DNA of 64,000 bases from Nonomuraea sediminis (GTDB taxonomy: Bacteria > Actinomycetota > Actinomycetes > Streptosporangiales > Streptosporangiaceae): contig NZ_JAHDTI010000011.1 of assembly GCF_018531495.1 (NCBI RefSeq), positions 1 through 64,000 on the forward strand, read 5' to 3'. A program made the position numbers and the translations under genes. Positions 15,784-24,329 of this stretch are shown here, piece by piece. Every line of letters starts with the position of its first letter. The stretch's first letter is position 1. The notes under the pieces are model-generated. The model did not search any database. It saw only the letters and a list, made by a program, of their open reading frames with translations, and was not told the origin of the DNA.

Positions 15784-16779
15784 GTGAACGTGGAGTGGCC
15801 CATCCTCGCTGTCTCTCTTGCCGCGGCGGTCGCGCTGGTAGAGCTGGCGAGGCGGCTACTGGCCAGGGCGGGCAGGAAGTGGAGCCTGGCCAGGCACCTG
15901 GTGGAGCACTGCACGTGGCCGGGGTTCACGGTCGCGATCCTGTCGGTGGTGGCGGTCGAGGTGCCGTTCGGCGCCTGGGCCGACCGCATCGTCGGCCTGC
16001 TCATGATCGCCGCGGTGACCTGGCTGGTGACGCAGGCCGCCTACGCGGTCACGGACGTCATCCTGGACCGTCTGACCCTCATCGAGGGCGATCGCAACCG
16101 CAGGGCCCGGCGGATCATGACCCAGATCGGGCTGTTGCGCCGGGTCGCCACCGCGGTGATCGTCGTGGTGGCGCTCGGCGTGATCCTGTTCTCCTTCCCC
16201 GAGGTGCGCGCGCTCGGCGCCGGGCTGCTGGCCTCGGCCGGCATCGCCGGCGCCGTGGTCGGCATCGCCGCCCAGTCGACGCTGGGCAACATGCTGGCCG
16301 GGCTGCAACTGGCCTTCAGCGACGCGCTCCGGCTCGACGACGTGGTCGTGGTCAACAAGGAGTGGGGCCGCATCGAGGAGCTCACGCTCACCTACGTCGT
16401 GCTGCGGCTGTGGGACGAGCGGCGGCTGGTGCTGCCGGTGTCGTACTTCACCACGAACCCCTTCGAGAACTGGACCCGCCGTGGCAGCCAGGTGCTGGCC
16501 GTGGTGCTGCTGAAGGTCGACTGGCAGGTGCCGGTCGAGCGGGTGCGGGAGGAGCTGTACTCCTTCATTCAGACCAACCCGCTGTGGGACCAGAAGGACT
16601 GGACGCTGCAGGTGACCGACGTGCTGGACAACGGGCTGGTCGAGCTGCGGGCGCTGATGAGCGCCGCCGACTCGGCCTCGGCCTGGGACCTCAAGTGCGA
16701 CGTGCGCGAGCACCTGGTCAAGTACCTCAGGGAGAACCACCCCGACGCCCTGCCCCGCTACCGCGTCGAGACGCCCTAG
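15784..16779 (+). CDS. Small-conductance mechanosensitive channel (MscS family)
   Basis: A 331-residue membrane protein with four or so N-terminal helices and then the MscS core. The Gly/Ala-rich pore helix ALGAGLLASAGIAGAVVGIA (about 139-158) is followed by AAQSTLGNMLAGLQLAFSDA and a cytoplasmic beta domain (DDVVVVNKEWGRIEEL, LPVSYFTTNPFENWTR). It should release solutes under hypo-osmotic stress. The GTG at 15784 lies 11 nt after the nrdB stop. Its 3' end overlaps the convergent exporter gene by 4 nt. Confidence 0.92.
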   Translation: MNVEWPILAVSLAAAVALVELARRLLARAGRKWSLARHLVEHCTWPGFTVAILSVVAVEVPFGAWADRIVGLLMIAAVTWLVTQAAYAVTDVILDRLTLIEGDRNRRARRIMTQIGLLRRVATAVIVVVALGVILFSFPEVRALGAGLLASAGIAGAVVGIAAQSTLGNMLAGLQLAFSDALRLDDVVVVNKEWGRIEELTLTYVVLRLWDERRLVLPVSYFTTNPFENWTRRGSQVLAVVLLKVDWQVPVERVREELYSFIQTNPLWDQKDWTLQVTDVLDNGLVELRALMSAADSASAWDLKCDVREHLVKYLRENHPDALPRYRVETP

Positions 16780-17639
16780 CCGCGCCGGTTGGCCAGCAGC
16801 ACGCCCAGGCCGCCCACGACCAGCCCGGCGACGGCCAGTGGATGCAGCGCCTGGCCGACCAGCAGCCAGGCCATCACCGCGGTCACCGACGGCGTCAGGA
16901 AGAACAGCGTGCTGACCCGGCTCGCGGGCGCGTTCCTCAGCATCGTGTTGAGCAGCAGGAACGCCCCGATCGAGTTGACGAGCACCAGCCAGCCCGCCGC
17001 CGCGGAGAACCCGGCCCAGTCGTTCACCCGCGGCGTCTCGAACAGCAGCGACGCCACGCCCACCAGCGGCGCGCTGACCAGGAACTGCGTGGCCGTGCCC
17101 GTCCGCACGTCCATGTCGGCGGCGAAGCGCTTCTGGTAGACGGTGCCCAGGCTCTGCCCGAGCAACCCCACCACGCACAGCAGCAGCCCGCCGAGGGAGA
17201 AGCTCACCCGGTCGGCCACCGCGAGGGCCACGCCGAGCGCGCCCAGCCCGAACCCGGCCCACTGCCACGGCGCCACCCGCTCGCCCAGTGTCCGCCCCGC
17301 CACCAGCGCGATCACGACCGGGCTCAGCCCCTGCACCAGCGCCACCACCGCGGCCGGCATATGCAGGGACATCGCGGTGTAGAAGGCGCTGAACTGCACC
17401 GCCTGGATCAGCACGCCGGACACCACCACGTGCGCCAGCGCCCGCCCGCGCGGCCAGGCGGCCCTGGTGGCCAGCGCGAAACCGCCCAGCAGCAGCCCCG
17501 CCGCCGCGAACCGCACGAACGTCAGCAGCAGCGGCGTCCCGGCGCCCACCCCGATGATCCCGGCGATGAACGCGCTGCTCCACATCACCACGAACAGCCC
17601 GGGCACCGCCACGCTTCTCGCACGGGTCTCTGTCAGCAC
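16776..17639 (-). CDS. EamA/DMT-family exporter
   Basis: A 287-residue protein with about ten hydrophobic segments in two repeated EamA halves; the second repeat carries NSIGAFLLLNTMLRNAPAS. Such drug/metabolite transporters export amino acids, nucleosides or drugs. The start is uncertain. GTG 17639 puts the first helix 10 residues in, as usual. ATG 17687 would add 16 residues encoded by the palindromic operator region. Neither has a clear ribosome binding site. It is divergent from the CGNR regulator gene, which probably controls it. Confidence 0.85.
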   Translation of the reverse strand: MLTETRARSVAVPGLFVVMWSSAFIAGIIGVGAGTPLLLTFVRFAAAGLLLGGFALATRAAWPRGRALAHVVVSGVLIQAVQFSAFYTAMSLHMPAAVVALVQGLSPVVIALVAGRTLGERVAPWQWAGFGLGALGVALAVADRVSFSLGGLLLCVVGLLGQSLGTVYQKRFAADMDVRTGTATQFLVSAPLVGVASLLFETPRVNDWAGFSAAAGWLVLVNSIGAFLLLNTMLRNAPASRVSTLFFLTPSVTAVMAWLLVGQALHPLAVAGLVVGGLGVLLANRRG

Positions 17640-17645
17640 ATGTCC

Positions 17646-17669
17646 GGTTATGTCATGGTCGGCATAACC
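17646..17669. promoter_or_regulatory. Candidate operator between exporter and CGNR regulator
   Basis: GGTTATG (17646-17652) and CATAACC (17663-17669) form a perfect 7-bp inverted repeat with a 10-bp spacer, about 20 bp before the regulator start. A further GGTTA lies at 17679-17683. The position suits a site bound by the adjacent CGNR protein. Confidence 0.55.
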
Positions 17670-17687
17670 TGTCAAAGGGGTTAGCAT

Positions 17688-18224
17688 GTGAGTGTGAGCC
17701 GATTCACTTTCGTCAGCGGCAACGTCGCCCTCGACCTCGCGGGCACCGTCCAGCACCGCCGTACCGACCGTACGGACCTGCTCGACGGCCCCGAGGCGCT
17801 GTCGCGCTGGGTCGTCGAGGCCGGCCTGCTCACCTCCACCCCGCCCGCTGGCGCCGCCGACCTCACCGCCGCCACGACGCTCCGCGAGGCGATCTACCGC
17901 CTGGCGACGGACGAAGCCGAGCCGTCCGACCGCGACACGGTCAACGCCTTCGCCGCCACCCCTCCCGCCCAGGTACGGCTGGCCGCTCCGGAGGGCGTCG
18001 AGCGCCTGGGCCCGCTGCCCGCCGCCCTGTCGACCGTGGCCAGGGCCGCCGTCGAACTCCTCGGCGGACCCGACCGCGCCCGGATCAAGCAGTGCATGGC
18101 CGACCAGTGCACCCGCCTGTTCGTCGACACCTCCAGGGCCACGTCCAGGCGCTGGTGCGACATGCTCGAATGCGGCAACCGGGCCAAGGCCGCCGGCTTC
18201 CGCGCCCGCCACCGCGTCACCTAA
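17688..18224 (+). CDS. ABATE / CGNR zinc-finger putative transcriptional regulator
   Basis: A 178-residue protein with an N-terminal ABATE-type domain (FTFVSGNVALDLAGT, residues about 4-100). The C-terminal CGNR zinc finger is at about 138-172: C-x4-C (CMADQC), FVDTSRATSRRWC and ECGNRAKAAGFRAR. The family consists of putative DNA-binding, probably stress-responsive regulators. GTG 17688 and GTG 17694 are both possible starts, with no obvious ribosome binding site. It is divergent from an EamA exporter and 11 bp upstream of a dehydrogenase gene, so it may govern both. Confidence 0.85.
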   Translation: MSVSRFTFVSGNVALDLAGTVQHRRTDRTDLLDGPEALSRWVVEAGLLTSTPPAGAADLTAATTLREAIYRLATDEAEPSDRDTVNAFAATPPAQVRLAAPEGVERLGPLPAALSTVARAAVELLGGPDRARIKQCMADQCTRLFVDTSRATSRRWCDMLECGNRAKAAGFRARHRVT

Positions 18225-18235
18225 CCTTTTCCGCC

Positions 18236-18904
18236 ATGGGCGACTTACTGGTGACGGGGGCGGCAGGCGGGATCGGCTCGGCGGTGGTGTCCGCCCTGGA
18301 GGCGGCGGGCCACCGGGTGACCGCCCTCGGCAGGAGCCTTGAGCGGCTGCCCGGCTCGGCCCGCCGGATCGAGGCGGACCTGTCGCGGCCGGAGACCCTG
18401 GCCGCCGCCCTCGGCGCCCTCGGCGAGCTGGACGCGCTGATCCACTGCGCGGGGACCGCCCACGTGGCCCCCGTGGCGGACGCACCCGTCGAGCTCTGGA
18501 ACAGGACCCTGGCGGTGAACCTGGCCTCCGCGGCCGAGATCACCCGCCTGGCGCTGCCCGCCCTGCGCCGCTCCCGGGGTCACGTCGTCTTCGTCAACGC
18601 CTCGCCCGGGATGCGGGCCGTACCGCGCTGGTCGGCCTTCGTCGGCAGCAAGACCGCGCTGCGCGAGCTGGCCGACTCCCTGCGCGAGGAGGAGGAGCCG
18701 CACGGCGTCCGCGTCACCACCGTCTACCCGGCGGCCACGGCCACCGACCACCTGCGCGACATCCGAGCCTCCTTCGGGCGCCCCTACGACCCCGCGGCCT
18801 GCATCCAGCCGGACAGCCTCGCCGCCATGATCGTCTGGTTGCTGGCCGCGCCCGCGGACTCCTACGCCTGCGAGCTCGCCGTCATCCCCGCCCCTCCCCG
18901 GTGA
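18236..18904 (+). CDS. Short-chain dehydrogenase/reductase lacking the catalytic Tyr
   Basis: A 222-residue SDR protein with the nucleotide-binding TGAAGGIG motif at about residues 7-14 and the NAS serine at about 120. Where the family has Y-x3-K it reads SAFVGSK, so the catalytic Tyr is Phe while the Lys is kept. The codon is TTC, not a frameshift. The protein may be a poor or altered catalyst, or an NAD(P)-binding regulator. At 222 residues it is slightly short for the family. The ATG at 18236 follows the CGNR gene by 11 bp. Its end overlaps the convergent secreted-hydrolase gene by 23 nt. Confidence 0.88.
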   Translation: MGDLLVTGAAGGIGSAVVSALEAAGHRVTALGRSLERLPGSARRIEADLSRPETLAAALGALGELDALIHCAGTAHVAPVADAPVELWNRTLAVNLASAAEITRLALPALRRSRGHVVFVNASPGMRAVPRWSAFVGSKTALRELADSLREEEEPHGVRVTTVYPAATATDHLRDIRASFGRPYDPAACIQPDSLAAMIVWLLAAPADSYACELAVIPAPPR

Positions 18905-20669
18905 GGGTCACGTCGAGCACGGTGAGGTACTCGTTGGCGGCGATGGTGGACGTGATCGTGGCTCCATTCTGGGTGGTGGCCGCCTGGTCGAGTCTGTAGA
19001 TCTTCGCGTTCAGGCCCTGGGGGCGGTTGAGGGTGATCGTGCCCGACGGGGTGTCGTTGTAGGCGAACAGGTAGAAGTGGTTCGGGTCGTTCTTGTCCGT
19101 GTAGTACTCGATGAAGGAGCTGTCCGGGGCCGACACGGAGAAGGGCAGCCCCTGCTCGATGCCCGTGACGGGCACTGTCGTGGGGAACGAGCGGGCCTTC
19201 GGCTCGAACCAGGTGTCCTTAGTGGCGTTGTCCGCGCCGACCAGGGCGACGGTCTTCGGGGCGACCAAGGCGTACTCCTGGTCGCTCATCGACTGCGCCC
19301 CGCCCAGGACCACGGTGCCGGCCAGGTCGGCGGCGGTCATCCCGTCCTGGGGGACGATCCTGAACGGCACGTGCCTGCGCGCCAGGGCGGTGAAGGCGTC
19401 GCCGTACGCCTTGAGCGCCGCGGAGGTGCTGTAGGTGAAGTCCTTGCTGCGCATCGGGTACAGCAGCGAGGCCGTGGCGTAGGGCACCCGCCGGTCGAGG
19501 ATCGGCCGCAGGGTGTCGAGGAAACCGAAGGCGTTCGCGGGATAGGGGCTGTCGGCCGTCGGGTAGTAGTTGCCGGACAGCGCCACGGTCATGGCGTACT
19601 CGCGCCGGGCCTGGGCGGTGTTCGCCGGCCAGCCGAGGAACCACAGCGGGAAGCTCTGGTCGGCGTCCCGGCTCGCCTTGGCCGCGCGGAAGGCCTCCTT
19701 GAACTTGCCCGCGAGATAGTTCGGCTCGACCTCCGGTGACACGGCGATGCCGCCGCCGATGGTGAACTGGTTGTCGTTGCCCATCTCGGTGCCGGTCAGG
19801 TTGTCCAGCGAGGACATCTCGAAGAACGGCGTCACGCCGTGCGCCCGCGCGGTGCCGGCCAGGTCGGCCAGGAAGTCGCGGACGGCCTGGTGCCGGAAGT
19901 AGACGAACCTGCGCCAGGCAGGGGAGTTCCAGTCGACCTTCTGCGGCACGTCCAGCCCGTAGGCCTGCTTGAACGCCTTGGCGAACCCCGGATCGGACGA
20001 GGCCCAGAAGTTCCCGAAGGCCGTCCCCGCCACGCTGGTCGAGTCGATGTAGACGCCGTCGAGCCCCGCCTGCCCGAGCGAGACCAGCCGCCCCTTGAAG
20101 AAGTCCCGCCACCCGCTGTACGGCGAGGCCCAGTCGTCGGCCGCCTTCGGCGGAACCCAGTCGACCCGCGTCCTGGTGGTGAACGACATCTTCCTGCCGG
20201 TGATGTCCTGCTGCAGCCAGTCGGGATGCGTGCCGGCCAGCGTCGGCTTACCTGTCGGCCGCCCGTCGGCGTCCACCGCGTCCCGGGTCAGCACCTCGGC
20301 CCCGTTCAGATAGCAGACCGCCTTGAGCCCCCGCGTATGAGCCTGCGCCAGCAGGTACCGGATCTTGCCGAGCATGTTCTGGAACCCGGCCTCGTCCACG
20401 AACGACGCGTACATCTGCTCCTCCTCGAGGTAGAAGATGACGGTGTTGGCCCCCTTTGCCTTCGCCGTGTCGAGCCGTTCCCGGATCGACGCCTCGGTGT
20501 CGCCCGGATTGAGAATGTCGAAAGGCCACACCTTCATGCCGTAAGTCCACGCGGGATAACTCACCGCCTTGGCCCCCGTAGAAGCGTACGCCGCACCGTG
20601 AGGCACCGGCTGCGCCAACGCAGCCAGCCCCAGAGCAGCGGAAACCACACACACCCGGAACTGTCGCAC
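18882..20669 (-). CDS. Secreted TIM-barrel glycoside-hydrolase-like protein
   Basis: A 595-residue exported protein with a signal peptide at residues 1-30 (FRVCVVSAALGLAALAQPV, cleavage near AYAS). The body looks like a beta/alpha barrel: YPAWTYGMKVWPFDI, then strand-helix repeats with GANTVIFYLEEEQMYA, GLKAVCYLNGAE, LDGVYIDSTSVAG and VTPFFEMSS. The acidic strand ends (YID, FFE) resemble glycosidase catalytic positions. A beta-sandwich-like C-terminus of about 130 residues follows. I cannot assign a GH family or substrate. The start is GTG at 20669 with GGAGG 8 nt upstream; an inverted repeat lies about 25 bp before it. Confidence 0.72.
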   Translation of the reverse strand: MRQFRVCVVSAALGLAALAQPVPHGAAYASTGAKAVSYPAWTYGMKVWPFDILNPGDTEASIRERLDTAKAKGANTVIFYLEEEQMYASFVDEAGFQNMLGKIRYLLAQAHTRGLKAVCYLNGAEVLTRDAVDADGRPTGKPTLAGTHPDWLQQDITGRKMSFTTRTRVDWVPPKAADDWASPYSGWRDFFKGRLVSLGQAGLDGVYIDSTSVAGTAFGNFWASSDPGFAKAFKQAYGLDVPQKVDWNSPAWRRFVYFRHQAVRDFLADLAGTARAHGVTPFFEMSSLDNLTGTEMGNDNQFTIGGGIAVSPEVEPNYLAGKFKEAFRAAKASRDADQSFPLWFLGWPANTAQARREYAMTVALSGNYYPTADSPYPANAFGFLDTLRPILDRRVPYATASLLYPMRSKDFTYSTSAALKAYGDAFTALARRHVPFRIVPQDGMTAADLAGTVVLGGAQSMSDQEYALVAPKTVALVGADNATKDTWFEPKARSFPTTVPVTGIEQGLPFSVSAPDSSFIEYYTDKNDPNHFYLFAYNDTPSGTITLNRPQGLNAKIYRLDQAATTQNGATITSTIAANEYLTVLDVTLTGEGRG

Positions 20670-20693
20670 CTACGACCTCCACCCGACCGGAAT

Positions 20694-20713
20694 GTAAGGG
20701 CCTCACACCTTAC
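20694..20713. promoter_or_regulatory. Inverted repeat upstream of the secreted hydrolase gene
   Basis: GTAAGG (20694-20699) and CCTTAC (20708-20713) with an 8-bp spacer lie 25 bp upstream of the GTG start. It may be an operator. The rest of the gap to 20807 is unusually AT-rich for this genome and probably holds the promoter; nothing else is recognisable. Confidence 0.45.
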
Positions 20714-20807
20714 TGAAAAGATCGCGCGAAGATCACCGAATTCGTCCAAGATCCGATGTGATGAACTTCAACAGTTGAAAGCGAAATTGCAGACGACAAA
20801 GTAGCGA

Positions 20808-21437
20808 TTATTCGATGACCCAGGTGGCCGCATCCCTGGAGTAGACGGTGAAAGCGTTGGGCAGGCCCAGGAAACCTTGGGTCTGCCCAATTGTTCGCCA
20901 GCCTTCCGCCTCGCAGAATCTCTCGACACGTGGTGTCGAGAGCGCTTTGAGCAGAATGCGAGGCCGTGATAGTTGCGCGACCACGAAGCTTTTGAGCCTG
21001 CCCGGTATCCCTTGCTGAGCTTGAGCGACCTCGTCGGTGACCACGAAATCGACCAAGGCGAAACTGTCCCGGATCCTGGCACGCACGAAATCATCGTCGA
21101 GGTCAGGCTGCCTCGGTTCCCACCAGATGGATCCGGCGGTCAAGGGGTGCGCGAAAGTAAAAGCGACAACGCGTGCTCCCGACGCGAGGAGAATCCCTTG
21201 GATCTCTTCGGCGGGCCGGCCGCGCAACGGTTCGTGCCGCCTGGGAACGTCCCAGACCGTCAGCATCCGGACGTCCTCGGCTTCCATCAGGAGGCCTATC
21301 GCGGCCTCAGCGCCATCCCGGTCACCGGGGTCCACCAGGAATGACCTGGTCCCGCGGTTGCCGTAAACCTCGAACAGGGCATCGTGGAGCGGTCGCGCTG
21401 AGGAGCCATGGTGGTCAATCCGCCAGAACAATCCCAT
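20808..21437 (-). CDS. Hypothetical protein, no recognised domain
   Basis: A 209-residue soluble protein that I do not recognise. It has no signal peptide or membrane helix; notable stretches are GLFWRIDHHGSS at the N-terminus, WEPRQPDLDDDFV in the middle and TVYSRDAATWVIE at the end. ATG 21437 has an AGAGGG site 8 nt upstream; ATG 21470 would add 11 residues. It stands alone between a minus-strand hydrolase and a plus-strand operon. Codon use is slightly less GC-biased than its neighbours, which could mean recent acquisition. Confidence 0.6.
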   Translation of the reverse strand: MGLFWRIDHHGSSARPLHDALFEVYGNRGTRSFLVDPGDRDGAEAAIGLLMEAEDVRMLTVWDVPRRHEPLRGRPAEEIQGILLASGARVVAFTFAHPLTAGSIWWEPRQPDLDDDFVRARIRDSFALVDFVVTDEVAQAQQGIPGRLKSFVVAQLSRPRILLKALSTPRVERFCEAEGWRTIGQTQGFLGLPNAFTVYSRDAATWVIE

Positions 21438-21594
21438 GGGACATCGCCCTCTGTTCGCGGTGCGAGCCATTCACCTGAGGTCTTGCATCGGCAGGGGTGC
21501 CGGTATCGTACCTGACTCGATGTCGCGTGCGGCGGGGGTAACTTTCGACAGTTACAGGATGCAGTGAGCGGGGCGTGAGCGGCACGCTACCGGC

Positions 21595-22785
21595 ATGTCA
21601 GTCGTCCGGTATGACCACATTGTGATCGGGGCGGGCGCCCTCGGGGCAGCCGCAGCCTACTGGCTGAGCGCCGCGGGGCGCGGCAGGACCCTGGTGTGCG
21701 AGCAGTTCGCAGCCGGTCACCCGTGGGGGTCTTCTGACGATCACTCCCGCATCATCAGGCATGCCTACCATTCGCCGATCTACACCGCGCTGACGCCGTC
21801 CGCCTACCGGTTGTGGGGGGAGGTCGAGGCGCGCGCCGGGGAGCGGCTGCTCATCCGGTCGGGCGGGCTGGACCTGGCCCGTGAGGGCAGCGCCGGTCAC
21901 GACGTCATGAGGCTCTACGGCCGCTCCATGGATGCGGCGGGCCTGCCGTACGAGGAGTTCGGCGCGGCGGAGCTGCGCAGGCGCTGGCCGGATTGGCACG
22001 TTCCCGACGACACGGTGGCGCTCTACCAGGCCGAGGGCGGCCTGATCGACATCCGCGCGGCCACCGCCGCGCACCTGCGGCTCGCGACCCGGCAGGGGGC
22101 GCAGGTGCTGGAGGAGTGCCTGGTCCACGACGTGGAGTCCGGCGACGACGGCGTCGTCGTGCACACCTCGCGCGGGACGTTCGCCGCCGGGGCGCTGGTG
22201 ATGTGCGCGGGCTCGTGGGCGGGCGGCCTGCTGGACAGGCTCGGCAGCCCCTTCCCCCTGGAGCTCACCCAGGAGCAGGTCCAGTACTTCACGGTCGACG
22301 ACGCCGCCAGGTTCACCCCGGACCGCTTCCCGATCTGGATCTGGCACGCCGACCACGAGATCTACGGCATCCCCGTGTACGGTGAGCGGGCCGTCAAGGT
22401 GGCCAGGGACATGACGGGCAAGTTCGTCACCCCCGAAACGCGCGGCCACATCCCCGATCCCGCGGAGACCGAGTTCGTCCGCGCCTTCGTGCGGGAGATC
22501 CTGCCCGCCTGGGCGGGCGAGCTCGCCCTCGCCAAGACCTGCGTGTACGACCTGCCCAGGGACCGCGAGCTGGTCATCGGCGCGCTGCCCGGCAACCCCA
22601 GAGTGTTCGTCGCCGTGGGCGCCGGGCACGCAGGCAAGTTCGCCACCCTGATCGGCCGCGCGCTGGCCGACTTGGTGACCGAGGGCGGCACGCCGTACGC
22701 CGTCGAGCCCTTCTCCCCAGGACGGCCGGGGCTGGCCGCCGACGCCCCGGCGCTCTACCGCCTCGGAATCCGGGAGCTGACATGA
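21595..22785 (+). CDS. FAD-dependent sarcosine / N-methyltryptophan oxidase-like enzyme
   Basis: A 396-residue flavoprotein of the monomeric sarcosine oxidase/SolA family, which oxidatively demethylates secondary amino acids to formaldehyde, H2O2 and the free amine. The Rossmann FAD motif is HIVIGAGALGAAAAYWL (about 8-24). HPWGSSDDHSRIIRHAYHSP matches the family's active-site loop. KTCVYDLPRDRELVIG near residue 305 carries the Cys position that binds FAD covalently. The C-terminus has GAGHAGKFATLIGRALADL. It opens a long operon: the next gene starts in an ATGA overlap. The downstream Rieske oxygenase and second flavoprotein suggest stepwise demethylation of a common substrate. Confidence 0.88.
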   Translation: MSVVRYDHIVIGAGALGAAAAYWLSAAGRGRTLVCEQFAAGHPWGSSDDHSRIIRHAYHSPIYTALTPSAYRLWGEVEARAGERLLIRSGGLDLAREGSAGHDVMRLYGRSMDAAGLPYEEFGAAELRRRWPDWHVPDDTVALYQAEGGLIDIRAATAAHLRLATRQGAQVLEECLVHDVESGDDGVVVHTSRGTFAAGALVMCAGSWAGGLLDRLGSPFPLELTQEQVQYFTVDDAARFTPDRFPIWIWHADHEIYGIPVYGERAVKVARDMTGKFVTPETRGHIPDPAETEFVRAFVREILPAWAGELALAKTCVYDLPRDRELVIGALPGNPRVFVAVGAGHAGKFATLIGRALADLVTEGGTPYAVEPFSPGRPGLAADAPALYRLGIRELT

Positions 22786-24329
22786 ACCGGCGCGCACTGC
22801 TGAAGAACTCCGGCATCCTGCTCGGCACGGCGGGGCTGCTCACCGCCTGCCGGCAGCGTTCCACGATCGGCCCGGTGGGCGCGCCGCGGCGCGGCGGAAC
22901 CCTGCGCATCGGGATGCTGGGCGCGGGCAAGTCCGAATCGTTCAACCCGTCCACCACCACCAGCGCCATGATCAACCTGGCCAGGGCGGCCGCCGTCTTC
23001 AACCCGCTGGTCGAGATCGCGCCGGACCTGTCCCTGCGGCCCTCGCTGGCCACCGCCTGGCACCACGACCCCACCGCGACCCGCTGGACGTTCGCCCTGC
23101 GGCCCGGCGTCACCTGGCACGACGGCAAGCCCTTCACCGCCGACGACGTGATCCACTCCCTGCGCTGGCTGTCGGAGCCGGACAACCCGCTCGCCTCCTC
23201 GATGGCGAACGTCGACCTGAAGAAGACCGCCAAGCAGGACGCCACGACCGTCGTCGTCGCGTTGAAGAGCCCGGATCTCGACCTCCCGCGCACGATCGCC
23301 GGGAACTCGATCATCCAGGACGGGGTGACGACGTTCGGCAGGCCGGTGGGCACCGGGCCGTTCGTGTTCGACTCCTTCACCCCCGGCCAGCGCAGCGTGT
23401 GCCGCCGCAACCCCCGGTACTGGAGCCCGGGCAGGCCCTACCTCGACGAGCTGGTCATCTCCTCCATCGACGACGAGACCGCGCGGGTCAACGCGCTGCT
23501 CGGCGGACAGATCGACGTGGTGTGCCAGATGCCGTACCCGCAGGCCAGGGCCTATCAGAAGAGCGGCGCCATCCGGCTGCTGAACAGCCCCAGCCCCGCC
23601 GCCCACGGCTTCTACATGGCGGTCGACGCCAAGCCCTTCGACGACGTGCGCGTCAGGCAGGCGCTGCGCCTGCTGGCCGACCGGCGGCAACTGGTCGACG
23701 TGGCCCTGTACGGGTTCGGCGCGGTCGGCAACGACGTGTTCGGATCCGGCCTGCCGTACTTCGACAGCGGCCTGCCCCAGCGCGGGCGGGACGTCGGCAA
23801 GGCCAAGGAGCTGCTGAGCGCCGCGGGCCACGGCGCCGGGCTCACCCTCACGCTGGAGACCGCCGCGGCCGCGCCGGGGATGGTCGAGGCGGCCACGCTG
23901 TTCGCCGAACAGGTCAAGGACGCGGGTGTCACGATCGAGGTCGTCCAGGTGGACTCCGCCTCGTACTTCGACCCCACCGTGCAGTATCTGAGACGGCCGT
24001 TCGGCCAGACGTTCTGGTCGGGGATGACGAGCCTGGCGGGCTTCTACCAGTTCGCCGTCCTGCCCGACGGGGCGGGGAACGAGACCCACTGGAACGACGA
24101 GCGGACCGCCGGCCTCTACCAGCAGGCGGTCGCGGCCGCGGACCCCGGCCAGGCCGCCCGCGCCTGGCGCGCGATCCAGCAGGAGCAGTGGGACAACGGC
24201 GGCTACATCTGGTGGGGGTCGGCCGACAACGTCGACGCCGTGTCCGCCAGGGTCGGCGGGATCACCCCCAGCAGGTACATGAGCCTCGGCCTGCCGGGCA
24301 GCCTCGTCGAGAGCTACGTGACGACATGA
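22782..24329 (+). CDS. ABC substrate-binding lipoprotein, peptide family (SBP_bac_5)
   Basis: A 515-residue extracytoplasmic receptor of the oligopeptide/dipeptide/opine family. The N-terminus has a signal with lipobox LLTACRQR (Cys near residue 23). Family signatures include TRWTFALRPGVTWHDGKPFT, ADDVIHSLRWL and VRQALRLLADRR. It delivers substrate to the two permeases that follow, both starting in 4-nt overlaps. The substrate should relate to the neighbouring amino-acid and peptide enzymes. Confidence 0.93.
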   Translation: MNRRALLKNSGILLGTAGLLTACRQRSTIGPVGAPRRGGTLRIGMLGAGKSESFNPSTTTSAMINLARAAAVFNPLVEIAPDLSLRPSLATAWHHDPTATRWTFALRPGVTWHDGKPFTADDVIHSLRWLSEPDNPLASSMANVDLKKTAKQDATTVVVALKSPDLDLPRTIAGNSIIQDGVTTFGRPVGTGPFVFDSFTPGQRSVCRRNPRYWSPGRPYLDELVISSIDDETARVNALLGGQIDVVCQMPYPQARAYQKSGAIRLLNSPSPAAHGFYMAVDAKPFDDVRVRQALRLLADRRQLVDVALYGFGAVGNDVFGSGLPYFDSGLPQRGRDVGKAKELLSAAGHGAGLTLTLETAAAAPGMVEAATLFAEQVKDAGVTIEVVQVDSASYFDPTVQYLRRPFGQTFWSGMTSLAGFYQFAVLPDGAGNETHWNDERTAGLYQQAVAAADPGQAARAWRAIQQEQWDNGGYIWWGSADNVDAVSARVGGITPSRYMSLGLPGSLVESYVTT

